From contig CAJKHY010000003.1 of the NCBI GenBank assembly GCA_905199855.1, positions 1 to 64,000 of the forward strand: a stretch of 64,000 nucleotides of DNA, written 5' to 3'. The position numbers and the translations under genes are program-made. This DNA is from an uncultured Clostridium sp. Its GTDB lineage: Bacteria > Bacillota_I > Bacilli_A > RF39 > UBA660. Below are positions 54,787-63,590 of this stretch, in pieces (the first letter of the stretch is position 1; the number at the start of each line of letters is the position of its first letter). The notes beneath the pieces are model-generated. The model was given only the letters and a program-made list of their open reading frames with translations, did no database searches and was not told where the DNA came from.

Positions 54787-55533
54787 TTAGTTTTCTTTTT
54801 TTGTGTTTTGATATGTTTTAATAATTGTTTTTTCTAAATAATTTAAGAATTCTTTGTCGGCAACAATATCACTTATATTACTTTCATTAAATACAACATG
54901 ATATTTGTTTTGGCGCTCTATAATTTTAATATTTTCAATAGTTTTATTATTGCTTAAGATAATATTACAAATCGCTTTACAATTTCTATTTTGGTTATTG
55001 TTTAAAAAGAATTTTATTTTTTCTATTTGTACTTTGTTTAGATTTTCTTTGTTTTTGTATCTTTGTTGACAATTTTCTATTATTTCTAAGGCTTCTTCAG
55101 TATCGTGATAATTTAATACTTCAACGGGAATGTTTTGGAGTGTTTTGTAGTTTGAAAAGAAGTCTTTTATTTCTTCTAGGATAAATTTTGGCATATCATT
55201 TAGGGTGTTAATTTCATTATATCTAGGATCAACATTTACTACAGAAATTATTTTGTAATCTTCATGTCCATTGTCAATAACTTCTAGATAGCCAATAACT
55301 CTGGCTTCAACAATACATCCAGGGAAAGTTGGAGCAGAAGATACTAATAAGATGTCTAATGGATCTCCGTCTAAGGCTAAGGTGTTTTCAATGTATCCAT
55401 ATTCTACAGGATAATTCATGGCAGAGTAGAGTACTCTATCTAATCTAATTTTGCCTGTTGTTTCATCAATTTCAAATTTATTTTTAGTATTAAGTGGTAT
55501 TTCAATTATTGCATCAACGATATTATTTTTCAT
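54787..55533 (-). CDS. ppa: Family I inorganic pyrophosphatase with C-terminal extension
   Basis: The first 165 residues of this 248-residue protein are a soluble family I pyrophosphatase: KNKFEIDETTGKIRLDRVLY, NYPVEYGYIENT, the metal-binding DGDPLDILL and the later FFSNYKTL. It hydrolyses pyrophosphate made by biosynthetic reactions. About 80 further residues (from YKNKENLNKVQIEKIKFFL) are not part of the usual 170-180-residue enzyme. They look like a small alpha-beta domain of unknown role. AGGTGA precedes the ATG. Confidence 0.9.
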   Translation of the reverse strand: MKNNIVDAIIEIPLNTKNKFEIDETTGKIRLDRVLYSAMNYPVEYGYIENTLALDGDPLDILLVSSAPTFPGCIVEARVIGYLEVIDNGHEDYKIISVVNVDPRYNEINTLNDMPKFILEEIKDFFSNYKTLQNIPVEVLNYHDTEEALEIIENCQQRYKNKENLNKVQIEKIKFFLNNNQNRNCKAICNIILSNNKTIENIKIIERQNKYHVVFNESNISDIVADKEFLNYLEKTIIKTYQNTKKEN

Positions 55534-55593
55534 ATTTCACCTCGGTTTATTTTGTATATCAAATATAGCATATTTAAGTTTAAAAGTCAATTT

Positions 55594-56256
55594 TTAATGG
55601 GGTGATTTTAAGATATTGTAGGGAATAGTTATATTATAATTACCATAGTAATAAGGGGCTATTTGGTATCTGTCAAAAAAAATTATTATGCCTTCTTTTG
55701 AAAATAGAATGTGTTTATAGTTATTTAATGTTGCTTTGGTTCCTTCTTTTAACATGTTTAGAACTGTTTTATTTTGAAATATCTTTTTTTGAGAAAGATT
55801 TTGATATGTATAGTTTGCTATGTTATTTAAAATAATTTGATTATTATTAATGATATTGTCGATGGTAATAAATTTATTTTCTTTATAGTCATAGTTAATT
55901 GTCCATATTTTATGTATCGGATGGGCTCCTAGAAAATATGTTTCGGTAAAGAAAATGTAAGAGATAATTGTTTTATAAGAATATGATTTATAATTAATTA
56001 TTAAGTAATATGTTGTCTTTTCTTCGTTTAAGGTAATTTTGGCAAAATCATTGATTTGATTAGTTATAAATTCTTTGATCTTTTTATTTAGTTTAGCATA
56101 GTTGGTAGAGGGATAAACTATTTTAATAGTATTTTTTTGATAATTAGTGTCATTAATTTTGTTGTTAGTTTTTCTTTTTTTTAAAAATACGATAGATAAT
56201 GATAACAGCATAGCAAAAATGAAAAAATAAATAATATATTTTTTTAAGTCATTCAT
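55594..56256 (-). CDS. Membrane-anchored DUF3298 (RsiV-like) protein
   Basis: The 220-residue protein has an N-terminal membrane helix (residues about 7-26) and an extracellular domain. Its end, FFDRYQIAPYYYGNYNITIP, and the middle YFLGAHPIHKIWTINYDYKE match the DUF3298/DUF4163 fold seen in the anti-sigma factor RsiV and PdaC. It has no clear cytoplasmic sigma-binding domain and no sigma gene next to it. No ribosome site is seen; TATAAT lies five bases before the ATG, so the message may be leaderless or the start misplaced. Confidence 0.75.
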   Translation of the reverse strand: MNDLKKYIIYFFIFAMLLSLSIVFLKKRKTNNKINDTNYQKNTIKIVYPSTNYAKLNKKIKEFITNQINDFAKITLNEEKTTYYLIINYKSYSYKTIISYIFFTETYFLGAHPIHKIWTINYDYKENKFITIDNIINNNQIILNNIANYTYQNLSQKKIFQNKTVLNMLKEGTKATLNNYKHILFSKEGIIIFFDRYQIAPYYYGNYNITIPYNILKSPH

Positions 56257-56345
56257 GTTATATTATATGATATTTTCTTTTTTTTATTTTATCTAATAAT
56301 TAGTTAAAATTTATACTATAATCTATATTAGAAGGAAGTATGTTG

Positions 56346-56775
56346 ATTATGAAAAAATATGTAGTAATCCAAAATTATTGGTCATAATCTTCATAATACT
56401 GCTTTGTTATATCTTGTATTAGTACTTTTAATGTACATACTATAATTGGAAATTGACTTGATTTTATTACTAGTGGTTGTTTAGTGTTGTTTTTATATTA
56501 TATTTTGATTATTTCTAAAAAGCATATTAATTTAACTACAAAGAAACAAAATGCTATTTAAATACTAATATTATCTAACTATATACCTTTATTTGCTTTA
56601 TTAATTATTAGGTTAGTAATTATATTCTATTCTAAAAATAAAAGTATTATTAAGCCTAATATAATGAGTATAGTATGTATATTATTTTATATTATTTGTT
56701 TAATAGGTTCTGTTAATAATTTGTCAACTTATGAAACAATTAAAATTAATGTGTTATTAAATTTATTATAGAAAC
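56346..56775 (+). pseudogene. Decayed membrane-protein locus
   Basis: Hydrophobic reading is spread over several frames with stops: VIIFIILLCYILY, LLVLFLYYILIISKKHINL and, in the longest piece, ILSNYIPLFALLIIRLVIIF followed by KPNIMSIVCILFYIICLIG. The pieces look like successive transmembrane helices of one degraded gene. No family can be named. It lies directly upstream of another frameshifted locus. Confidence 0.45.
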
Positions 56776-56849
56776 AATATATTATATACTAGTAATATTA
56801 TATTTTAGGTTATATGGACTTAATAGATTAGATAAATTGGAGGCAAAAA

Positions 56850-57252
56850 ATGAAGGATAATTTTTTTGATGGTTTAGAAGATGCTAAAGAAAGTATAAAA
56901 ACAAGATTTGTTAATTGTGGAAGAGAAGCAAATGATTTAGAAAAAGGATGTCCTTATTGTGATAATTTGAAGGAATATAATACAGAAAAATTTAATATGA
57001 GATTAGAATATATTATGAGAGAAAAAAATACTATTTCAAATATTTTAAAGTATCGCTTGGGTAATTGTTGGATTAGGTTTTGTCCTTGGTTTTATATTAG
57101 GAAAAAATCAATATGATGAAATAGAATTTGGTTCGTTAATAACTATATGGTTAATTTATGGTGGCATATCACTAGGAATATTTGCCCTAGCGGAAATAAT
57201 ACAAATATTACACATATTAGATTTAAAGTTTGGATTAAAAACAAAATGGTAA
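56850..57252 (+). pseudogene. Zinc-ribbon membrane protein, frameshifted
   Basis: The frame begins with KDNFFDGLEDAKESIKTRFV, then a CG...CPYC zinc-ribbon-like pair. At about 57048, after NTISNILK, the sense continues in the +1 frame as SIAWVIVGLGFVLGFILGKN and LITIWLIYGGISLGIFALAE, two membrane helices, ending LKFGLKTKW at TAA 57250-57252. Adding one base in the AAAG run restores a protein of about 134 residues. As it stands the frame stops at 57116. TTGGAGG precedes the ATG. It may be a real mutation or a sequencing error. Confidence 0.65.
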
Positions 57253-57267
57253 ATAACGAAATAATCT

Positions 57268-57294
57268 AAAGTACTTTTAATTAAGTGCTTTTAT
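57268..57294 (+). terminator. Terminator after the frameshifted locus
   Basis: AAAGTACTT (57268-57276) pairs with AAGTGCTTT (57283-57291), one G-U, followed by T-rich sequence. Confidence 0.55.
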
Positions 57295-57349
57295 TATTAC
57301 ATTAATATTTATTTTAAAAAGAGGTTGTAAAGTGTTAATGTAAATTAAG

Positions 57350-57372
57350 AAAAAGTACTATTGCTAGTACTT
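57350..57372 (-). terminator. Terminator downstream of tRNA-Trp
   Basis: AAGTACTA (57353-57360) and TAGTACTT (57365-57372) form a perfect 8-bp stem, loop TTGC. Five T residues follow on the minus strand. Confidence 0.7.
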
Positions 57373-57388
57373 AATCAAGTTATATGTT

Positions 57389-57423
57389 ACACAAACCATT
57401 CTATAAAGTATAAAAGTTTGTGT
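57389..57423 (-). other. Hairpin just after tRNA-Trp
   Basis: ACACAAAC (57389-57396) and GTTTGTGT (57416-57423) are perfect 8-bp arms with a 19-nt loop, ten bases past the tRNA 3' end. It may be a processing or termination structure. Confidence 0.4.
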
Positions 57424-57433
57424 TATTTTCTAA

Positions 57434-57507
57434 TGGCAGGGGATGAGAGAATCGAACTCCCAACAGTGGTTTTGGAGACCATTATTATACCATTTAACTA
57501 ATCCCCT
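57434..57507 (-). tRNA. trnW: tRNA-Trp (anticodon CCA)
   Basis: The minus strand gives a full cloverleaf: acceptor AGGGGAT/ATCCCCT, anticodon loop CTCCAAA with CCA, T-loop TTCGATT and an encoded 3' CCA. The CCA anticodon reads UGG only, consistent with TGA being a stop here. Confidence 0.95.
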
Positions 57508-57619
57508 AAAAATATTTGGTATATATAATTTATCATATATTTCTTTTTTTTTCAATACAATATAATAAAAAAATAAAAAATTCATATAATTTTCTTGTAA
57601 AGTGGAAAAAGGTGATAAA

Positions 57620-58045
57620 ATGATTGTTAAGTATAATCAAAAGGAATTAGAGTTACTAGCTAGGTTAATGAGAGCTGAGGCACTGGGAGAAGGCAATCTT
57701 GGGATGTTAATGGTTGGTAATGTTGTTGTTAATAGGACAATTGCTGATTGTTTGATTTTTAAAGATATTCGTTCTTTAACTGATGCAATTTATCAAAATC
57801 CAGGTGGTTTTTCAGGTACTAGTAGTAGTCTTTTTACTGGGAATCCTACAGTTTTGGAAAAAGATTTGGCTCAAAGAGTAATACGTGGTGAATATTATTA
57901 TCCTGCGACAAATGCTTTATGGTTTTATGCTCCTGCGAAAGGAACAAAATGTGGTAGTTCGTGGTGGGAGCAGGACTTTGCTGGGAGATATAAAAATCAT
58001 TGTTTTTATAAACCTGATGCGGGTGTGTGTAAAGAACTTCACTAA
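57620..58045 (+). CDS. SleB/CwlJ-type cell-wall hydrolase
   Basis: The 141-residue protein is a single Hydrolase_2 domain: LLARLMRAEALGEGNLGMLM with the catalytic Glu (residues about 13-32), VVVNRT, and the C-terminal ATNALWFYAPAKG and NHCFYKPD. SleB and CwlJ degrade spore cortex during germination. No signal peptide is seen, as in CwlJ. Assignment as a cortex enzyme is inference. GGTGATAAAATG fixes the start at 57620. It is transcribed just before asnB. Confidence 0.85.
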   Translation: MIVKYNQKELELLARLMRAEALGEGNLGMLMVGNVVVNRTIADCLIFKDIRSLTDAIYQNPGGFSGTSSSLFTGNPTVLEKDLAQRVIRGEYYYPATNALWFYAPAKGTKCGSSWWEQDFAGRYKNHCFYKPDAGVCKELH

Positions 58046-58096
58046 AATGTGTTAGTTTTTCTTTTTTTGTGGTATACTATTTATGAGGTAGATAAT

Positions 58097-59911
58097 ATGT
58101 GTGGAATAGTAGGCTTTAGTGATAAAAGCAAAAATAAAGAAAAAATAATCAAAGATATGGCAAATAGAATTATTCATCGTGGTCCTGATAGTGATGGGTA
58201 TTATGTTGATTCAAATGTGGCTTTAGGCTTTCGTAGGCTATCAATAATAGACCTTAATACTGGTAGTCAACCAATATATAATGAGAAGAAAAATAAAGTT
58301 ATTATTTTTAATGGAGAAATTTATAATTATCAGGAGATAAAAAAGAATCTTATAAAAAAAGGTTATAAATTTAAAACTAAGACGGACACAGAAGTAATTT
58401 TACATGGTTATGAGGAATATGGAGAAGATATTCTTATGAAATTAAGGGGAATGTTTGCTTTTGTTATTTATGATATAAAAACTGGTGAACTTTTTGGAGC
58501 TAGAGATTTTTATGGAATTAAGCCAATGTATTATTATTTTGACAATGATAGTTTCATGTTTGGGTCTGAAATTAAGAGTTTTTTAGCTCATCCTGGATTT
58601 AAAAAGGAATTGAATATAGATATGCTTGATTATTATTTGACTTTTCAATATAGTGTATACCCTGAAACATTTTTTAAAAATGTTTATAAGTTATTGCCAG
58701 GGCATTATTTTAAGTATAAGGATGGTAAACTTGATATTTTAAAATATTACGAATTAGAATTTGCACCTGATAATAGTAAAGATTTAAAATACTATGAGAA
58801 AGAGATTAATAGATTACTTGATGATTCAATTAAGGTTCATAAGATAAGTGATGTTGAAGTTGGTAGCTTTTTATCTAGTGGTGTAGATTCTTCTTATATT
58901 GTAGCTAAGGCTGATGTTGATAAGACTTTTACTGTTGGTTGGGATAATACTAAGTATAGTGAAATTGATTATGCTAAGGATTTATCTAAAAATTTAAAAA
59001 TAGATAATATTAGTAAAAAGATAAGTAAGGAGGAATATTTTGCTAATTTCCCTAAAATTCAGTATTTTATGGACGAACCTTTAGCAGACCCTGCAGCGGT
59101 GGCTTTGTATTTCGTGGCAAATGAAGCAAGTAAATATGTAAAGGTTGCTTTATCAGGGGAAGGCGCCGATGAAATATTTGGTGGATATAATATATATCAT
59201 GAGCCATATTCTGTAAGTTCTTATTATAAGATACCTTATGTTGTTAGAAGGTTTTTGGGTGTTTTAGTTTATCCTTTTAGGAAACACAGAGGCTTTAATT
59301 TTATATATAGAAGAAGTCATAAGTTAGAAGATAGATATGTAGGTAATGCTTTTATCTTTGATGAGGTTGAGAAAAAAAGAATTTTAAAAAACAAGAAAAA
59401 GGATTTATGTTTTAAGGATGTAACTAAATATTATTATGAAAAATGTAAGGAATATGATGATGTTACTAAAATGCAGTATATTGATTTTAATACTTGGTTA
59501 ATTGGTGATATTCTTCTTAAGGCAGATAAGATGTCAATGGCTAATTCCTTGGAGGTAAGGGTACCTTATCTTGATAGAGTTTTAATTGATACTATGAGAA
59601 AAATGCCAACAGAATATAAGATTAAGGATGGACAAACTAAGTATGCTTTTCGTAATGTTGCTAAGAAGGAATTAGAGGATAAGGTTGCTAATAAGAAAAA
59701 ATTAGGCTTTCCTGTTCCTATTAGAGTGTGGTTAAGAGAAAATGATACATATGAATTAATTAAGAAAACTTTTGAGAGTGATAATCAGTTCTTTAATAAA
59801 AAGGAAATAATGAAGCTTTTAGATGAGCACTATAGAGGGAAAAGAGATAATAGTAGAAAAATATGGACTGTTTATACATTTTTAGTATGGTACCATGAGT
59901 ACTTTTCGTAA
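58097..59911 (+). CDS. asnB: Asparagine synthase-type amidotransferase AsnB
   Basis: The 604-residue protein has an N-terminal glutaminase (MCGIVGF with Cys2, IIHRGPDSDG, FNGEIYNYQE) and a C-terminal AMP-forming synthetase (FLSSGVDSSYIVAKA, VALSGEGADEIFGGYN). Classical members make asparagine; others amidate the meso-DAP of peptidoglycan. Because murF and murE follow directly and MurE is of the DAP type, wall amidation is a reasonable inference here. GAGGTAG precedes the ATG, and TATACT lies 18 bases upstream. The gap to the next gene is 22 bases. Confidence 0.93.
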   Translation: MCGIVGFSDKSKNKEKIIKDMANRIIHRGPDSDGYYVDSNVALGFRRLSIIDLNTGSQPIYNEKKNKVIIFNGEIYNYQEIKKNLIKKGYKFKTKTDTEVILHGYEEYGEDILMKLRGMFAFVIYDIKTGELFGARDFYGIKPMYYYFDNDSFMFGSEIKSFLAHPGFKKELNIDMLDYYLTFQYSVYPETFFKNVYKLLPGHYFKYKDGKLDILKYYELEFAPDNSKDLKYYEKEINRLLDDSIKVHKISDVEVGSFLSSGVDSSYIVAKADVDKTFTVGWDNTKYSEIDYAKDLSKNLKIDNISKKISKEEYFANFPKIQYFMDEPLADPAAVALYFVANEASKYVKVALSGEGADEIFGGYNIYHEPYSVSSYYKIPYVVRRFLGVLVYPFRKHRGFNFIYRRSHKLEDRYVGNAFIFDEVEKKRILKNKKKDLCFKDVTKYYYEKCKEYDDVTKMQYIDFNTWLIGDILLKADKMSMANSLEVRVPYLDRVLIDTMRKMPTEYKIKDGQTKYAFRNVAKKELEDKVANKKKLGFPVPIRVWLRENDTYELIKKTFESDNQFFNKKEIMKLLDEHYRGKRDNSRKIWTVYTFLVWYHEYFS

Positions 59912-59933
59912 TATATTAAAGTAGGTGAAGTAG

Positions 59934-61526
59934 ATGTTAGGTTTTTATGTTAGTCTTTTGACTTATTTCTTATATGTGTTGATAAGGTATCGAAACGGAC
60001 TTTATATGTTACAGCAAAATTCATATAATGTAAGTAATAGATATATTAAGTGGATAGGGAAAAATGTTAAAAAGGTTTTTGTTTCTTGGGATTTTTTGTA
60101 TGTTTTAGTTATTCCTTTTTACTTTATTTTAGATATTAATTTCTTTTATTTGATTAATATAATGTTTTTTCTGTTCCTTTTTTATTTAGAGGGTAGTAAG
60201 ATAAAAAGGATGCAAGTTAAGAAACCTTTTGTAGTTACTAGTCGTATTAAGAGATTAGTTTTAACAATTTTTGTAATATATTTATTTTTAAGTTTAGTTA
60301 TATGGTTTAATTATAATCAAAATGATATTGTATTTTATTATTTAATTTATTTGTTTTTAAGTTATATGTCTTATTTTGTTGTTTTTATTGCTAATATAAT
60401 TAATAAACCAATAGAAAAATGTGTTTATTATTATTATAAAAATATGGCTTTAAAGAAGTTAAATGATAAAACTAATCTTATAAAAATTGGAATAACAGGT
60501 AGTTATGGGAAGACTAGTAGTAAGAATATATTAAATGAAATATTGAATGCTAAGTATAATTCTTTTGCTACGCCTAAGAGTTTTAATACTCCATATGGTC
60601 TTATGAATGCTATTAATAATTATTTGGATAAGTTTGATAATGTTTTTATCGCGGAGATGGGTGCTTGTAAAATTGGTGATATTAAAGAATTATGTGATTT
60701 TATTAAACCTAGTTATGGTATTGTTACAAAAATAGGCGAAGCACATTTAGAAACGTTTAAGTCTTTAGAAAATACTACAATGGAAAAAATGAAGTTAATT
60801 GAATCTTTGCCTTGTGATGGAATTGGTATTTTAAACGCGGATGATGAAAGGCAAGTAAGTTATCTCATTAAGAATAATTGTAAGATTATATGGATTGGTA
60901 TTGATAATATAGATAAGGCGGATGTTTTTGCTAGAAATATTAAGATAGATAATTTAAAAATGAGTTTTGATGTGGAATTTAAAAATAAGGAAAGTTATCA
61001 TTTTGAAACTTCTATTCTTGGTAGGGCTAATATTTATAATATTTTGTCTGCAATTGCACTAGGAAGGGCATTAGGGGTGACTATTTGTGATATGCAAAGA
61101 GTGGTTAAATATTTAAAGCCAACCGAACATCGTTTGAGTATTAAGAAACTTGGTAATATTACAATAATAGATGATGCGTTTAATTCTAATCCTGATGGGT
61201 CTAAAATGGCTTTGGAAGTATTAGATTTAATGAAGGGTGTTAAGGTAATTGTTACTCCTGGTATGATAGAATTGGGTAGTAAGCAATATGAGTTAAATTA
61301 TTTATTTGGTAAATTTATAAGCGAAGTGTGTGATTATGTTATTTTAGTAGGTAAGGAGCAAACTAAACCTATATATGAAGGATTGATTGATAATAATTAT
61401 TTAAAAGATAAGATATATGTAATTAATGATGTAAAGGAATCTTTTGAGATAATTAATAAGATAGATGGTAAGAATAAGTATGTGCTTCTTGAAAATGATT
61501 TGCCTGATATATTTAATGAAAAATAA
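59934..61526 (+). CDS. murF: MurF-like ligase with N-terminal membrane domain
   Basis: The 530-residue protein has about 165 N-terminal residues with four to five hydrophobic helices (residues about 1-20, 50-90, 105-125, 130-155). A complete Mur ligase follows: ATP loop GITGSYGKTSSKNI (near 187), EMGACKIGDI, a LGRANIYNILSAIALG-type middle and DDAFNSNPDGSKMALEVL. MurF adds D-Ala-D-Ala to UDP-MurNAc-tripeptide. Usual MurF is about 450 residues and soluble, so this one is probably membrane-tethered. It is 18 bases before murE. AGGTGAAG precedes the ATG. Confidence 0.88.
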   Translation: MLGFYVSLLTYFLYVLIRYRNGLYMLQQNSYNVSNRYIKWIGKNVKKVFVSWDFLYVLVIPFYFILDINFFYLINIMFFLFLFYLEGSKIKRMQVKKPFVVTSRIKRLVLTIFVIYLFLSLVIWFNYNQNDIVFYYLIYLFLSYMSYFVVFIANIINKPIEKCVYYYYKNMALKKLNDKTNLIKIGITGSYGKTSSKNILNEILNAKYNSFATPKSFNTPYGLMNAINNYLDKFDNVFIAEMGACKIGDIKELCDFIKPSYGIVTKIGEAHLETFKSLENTTMEKMKLIESLPCDGIGILNADDERQVSYLIKNNCKIIWIGIDNIDKADVFARNIKIDNLKMSFDVEFKNKESYHFETSILGRANIYNILSAIALGRALGVTICDMQRVVKYLKPTEHRLSIKKLGNITIIDDAFNSNPDGSKMALEVLDLMKGVKVIVTPGMIELGSKQYELNYLFGKFISEVCDYVILVGKEQTKPIYEGLIDNNYLKDKIYVINDVKESFEIINKIDGKNKYVLLENDLPDIFNEK

Positions 61527-61544
61527 GATGTAGGATGTGATTTT

Positions 61545-62900
61545 GTGGTAATAACAGATTCTAGGAAAGTAAAAAAGGGAGATACTTTTTTGGCGCTTAG
61601 AGGGGTAGAAACTGATGGGCATGATTATATTGTAAGTGCTATTAAAAATGGAGCATTTAAGGTAATATGTGAACATGGTAGTTATGATGTGGAAACAGTT
61701 GTTGTGGAGGACACGAGGAAGTATTTAGCAGATTATTTGCATGATATGTATTATAATGAGTTGAAAGATGTTAAGTTTGTTGGGATAACTGGTACGAATG
61801 GTAAGACTACTACTGCTTATTTAGTTTATCAAATGTTAAATAAATTAAATTGTCCTACTGCTTATATTGGTACAATTGGTTTTTATATGGTGGATAGTTA
61901 CAAAGAGACTCAAAATACTACACCTGATTTGATGGAATTATATGAGATGTTTGATTTGTGTATTGAGAATAAGATTAAGGTAATTGTTATGGAAGTATCT
62001 AGTCATGCTTTAGAAATTGGACGTTTGATGGGGATAGATTTTGATATTGTAGCTTTTACTAATTTAACCCAAGATCATTTGGATGTTCATGGTGCTTTTG
62101 AAAATTATATGAAGGCTAAGCAAAAGTTATTTTATAAGGTTAAAAATGGAGGTAAGGCTATTGTTAACATTGATGATGAATATGCAAGTAATTTTCTTAT
62201 TAAAGGGAATAGCAATATAACATTTGCTTTTAATAAGAGTGATTATCAAGTAATATCAAGTAAGTTATTAACTAATAAAACAGTATTTGATTTTAACTAT
62301 AAGGATGTTATTTATAATGTGGAAGTTAATTTGCTTGGAAAATATAATATATATAATTATTTACTTGCTTTAATTATTGTTAATGGGCTTGGTTATGATA
62401 TTAAAGAGATACTAGGTATTGATGTAAGTTCTCCACCTGGAAGATTTGAAATAATTAATTATCAAGATAATGTTATTATAATTGATTATGCTCATACTCC
62501 TGATGCAATGGAAAATATATTGAAGTGTTGTAATGAATTAAAAAATGGTAATATTATTACTGTTATTGGATGTGGTGGTAAGCGGGATAAGACAAAAAGA
62601 CCTATAATGGGCGAAATTGCCACGAAGTATTCTAGTTATGCTATATTTACTGATGATAATCCTAGGTGTGAGGATTCAAAAGAAATTACAAATGATATTA
62701 TAAGGAATTTAGATGTTAAGAATTTTGAAGTAATTAATGATAGGTATGATGCTACAAAAAAAGCAATAAGTTTACTTAATCATAATGATATGTTACTTAT
62801 TCTTGGAAAAGGACATGAGAATTATCAAATAATAGGTAATGAGAAGATTCATTATAGTGATAAGGAAACTGTTTTGGAAATAATAAAAAATAGTAATTAG
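61545..62900 (+). CDS. murE: UDP-MurNAc-tripeptide synthetase MurE
   Basis: The 451-residue ligase has the ATP loop GITGTNGKTTTAYL (residues about 83-96), TPDLMELYEMF, MEVSSHALEIGRL and, near the C-terminus, TDDNPRCED. DNPR is the motif of enzymes that add meso-diaminopimelate; lysine-adding enzymes differ there. The N-terminus (TDSRKVKKGDTFLALRG) is slightly short. The start is GTG behind AGGATGTGA. It forms a probable operon with asnB and murF. Confidence 0.94.
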   Translation: MVITDSRKVKKGDTFLALRGVETDGHDYIVSAIKNGAFKVICEHGSYDVETVVVEDTRKYLADYLHDMYYNELKDVKFVGITGTNGKTTTAYLVYQMLNKLNCPTAYIGTIGFYMVDSYKETQNTTPDLMELYEMFDLCIENKIKVIVMEVSSHALEIGRLMGIDFDIVAFTNLTQDHLDVHGAFENYMKAKQKLFYKVKNGGKAIVNIDDEYASNFLIKGNSNITFAFNKSDYQVISSKLLTNKTVFDFNYKDVIYNVEVNLLGKYNIYNYLLALIIVNGLGYDIKEILGIDVSSPPGRFEIINYQDNVIIIDYAHTPDAMENILKCCNELKNGNIITVIGCGGKRDKTKRPIMGEIATKYSSYAIFTDDNPRCEDSKEITNDIIRNLDVKNFEVINDRYDATKKAISLLNHNDMLLILGKGHENYQIIGNEKIHYSDKETVLEIIKNSN

Positions 62901-62918
62901 TGAGTTAATTACTATTTT
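62887..62918. terminator. Bidirectional terminator holding both stop codons
   Basis: A 13-bp stem (62887-62899 with 62906-62918) contains the murE TAG on one side and the TAG of the S24 gene on the other, with T-runs outward in both directions. It repeats the layout seen at 24633-24657. Confidence 0.85.
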
Positions 62919-63577
62919 ATTTCTCTTTTTAAGGATACAACTTTTCCTAATATCATGTCATTTGATACGACATTTATATTAATTGTTTGATATTTAGGAT
63001 TTAAGGCTTGTAAGATAATGCCTTTAGGATATTTATATAGTCTACGTACAGCTAAAATGTTATTTTTAATAGCTATAACAATGTCGTCTCCGTTTTTGTA
63101 AGAATCTAATTTAACAATGTTAACTTTATCATTTTTTAAATAGGCAGGCGCCATAGAATCGTCTATGACTTTGATAGTTAAATCACTTGCATTTGTAATA
63201 GGTTCATAAATAGCATTTTTGTAGGTTTCTATAATTTTTTCGATATATGGAGTTAAGTGTTTATCTTTTCTAGTACTATTTACGTAATCTTTAACAAATT
63301 TATGCTCGAATTTATTTTTAGTTTCTTTGTCAACAGGCATATTACTAATATCAATATCTTCGATGTTAAAAATGCGACATATTTCAAATAAAATGTTATA
63401 AGGAATATTTAATGTTCCATTTTCATATTTATGTAATGTTTGCCTGTTTTTTTGATAATTAAGTGCTTTAGCTAAATCTTCTAATGAATATCCAAACTTA
63501 ATTCTAGCGTCTTTTATTTTTTGACAAATTATTGGTTTTAATTCATTAGATATTAGTTCTTCTTTGCTTGTTCTCAT
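62912..63577 (-). CDS. HTH-S24 repressor-type regulator with altered catalytic Lys
   Basis: The 221-residue protein has an N-terminal HTH_3 domain (residues about 15-75, SLEDLAKALNYQKNRQTLHK) and a C-terminal S24/LexA-like domain with the serine in IDDSMAPAYLKND (Ser141). The position of the catalytic Lys reads ILAVRRLYK (Arg178). No Ala-Gly or Cys-Gly cleavage site is obvious. It may be a repressor that no longer cleaves itself. Its gene is followed convergently by murE. No phage genes are nearby, so prophage origin is not supported. Confidence 0.85.
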   Translation of the reverse strand: MRTSKEELISNELKPIICQKIKDARIKFGYSLEDLAKALNYQKNRQTLHKYENGTLNIPYNILFEICRIFNIEDIDISNMPVDKETKNKFEHKFVKDYVNSTRKDKHLTPYIEKIIETYKNAIYEPITNASDLTIKVIDDSMAPAYLKNDKVNIVKLDSYKNGDDIVIAIKNNILAVRRLYKYPKGIILQALNPKYQTININVVSNDMILGKVVSLKREIK

Positions 63578-63590
63578 ATTGTTATACTCC

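Noticed and set aside
57434..57507. Mollicute-type code with UGA as Trp
   Set aside because: TGA ends recF, rsmI and spoIIR at the expected positions, and the only tRNA-Trp seen has anticodon CCA.
62912..63577. Prophage or integrative element marked by the S24 repressor and tRNA-Trp
   Set aside because: No integrase, attachment repeat or structural genes are visible between 57 kb and the window end.
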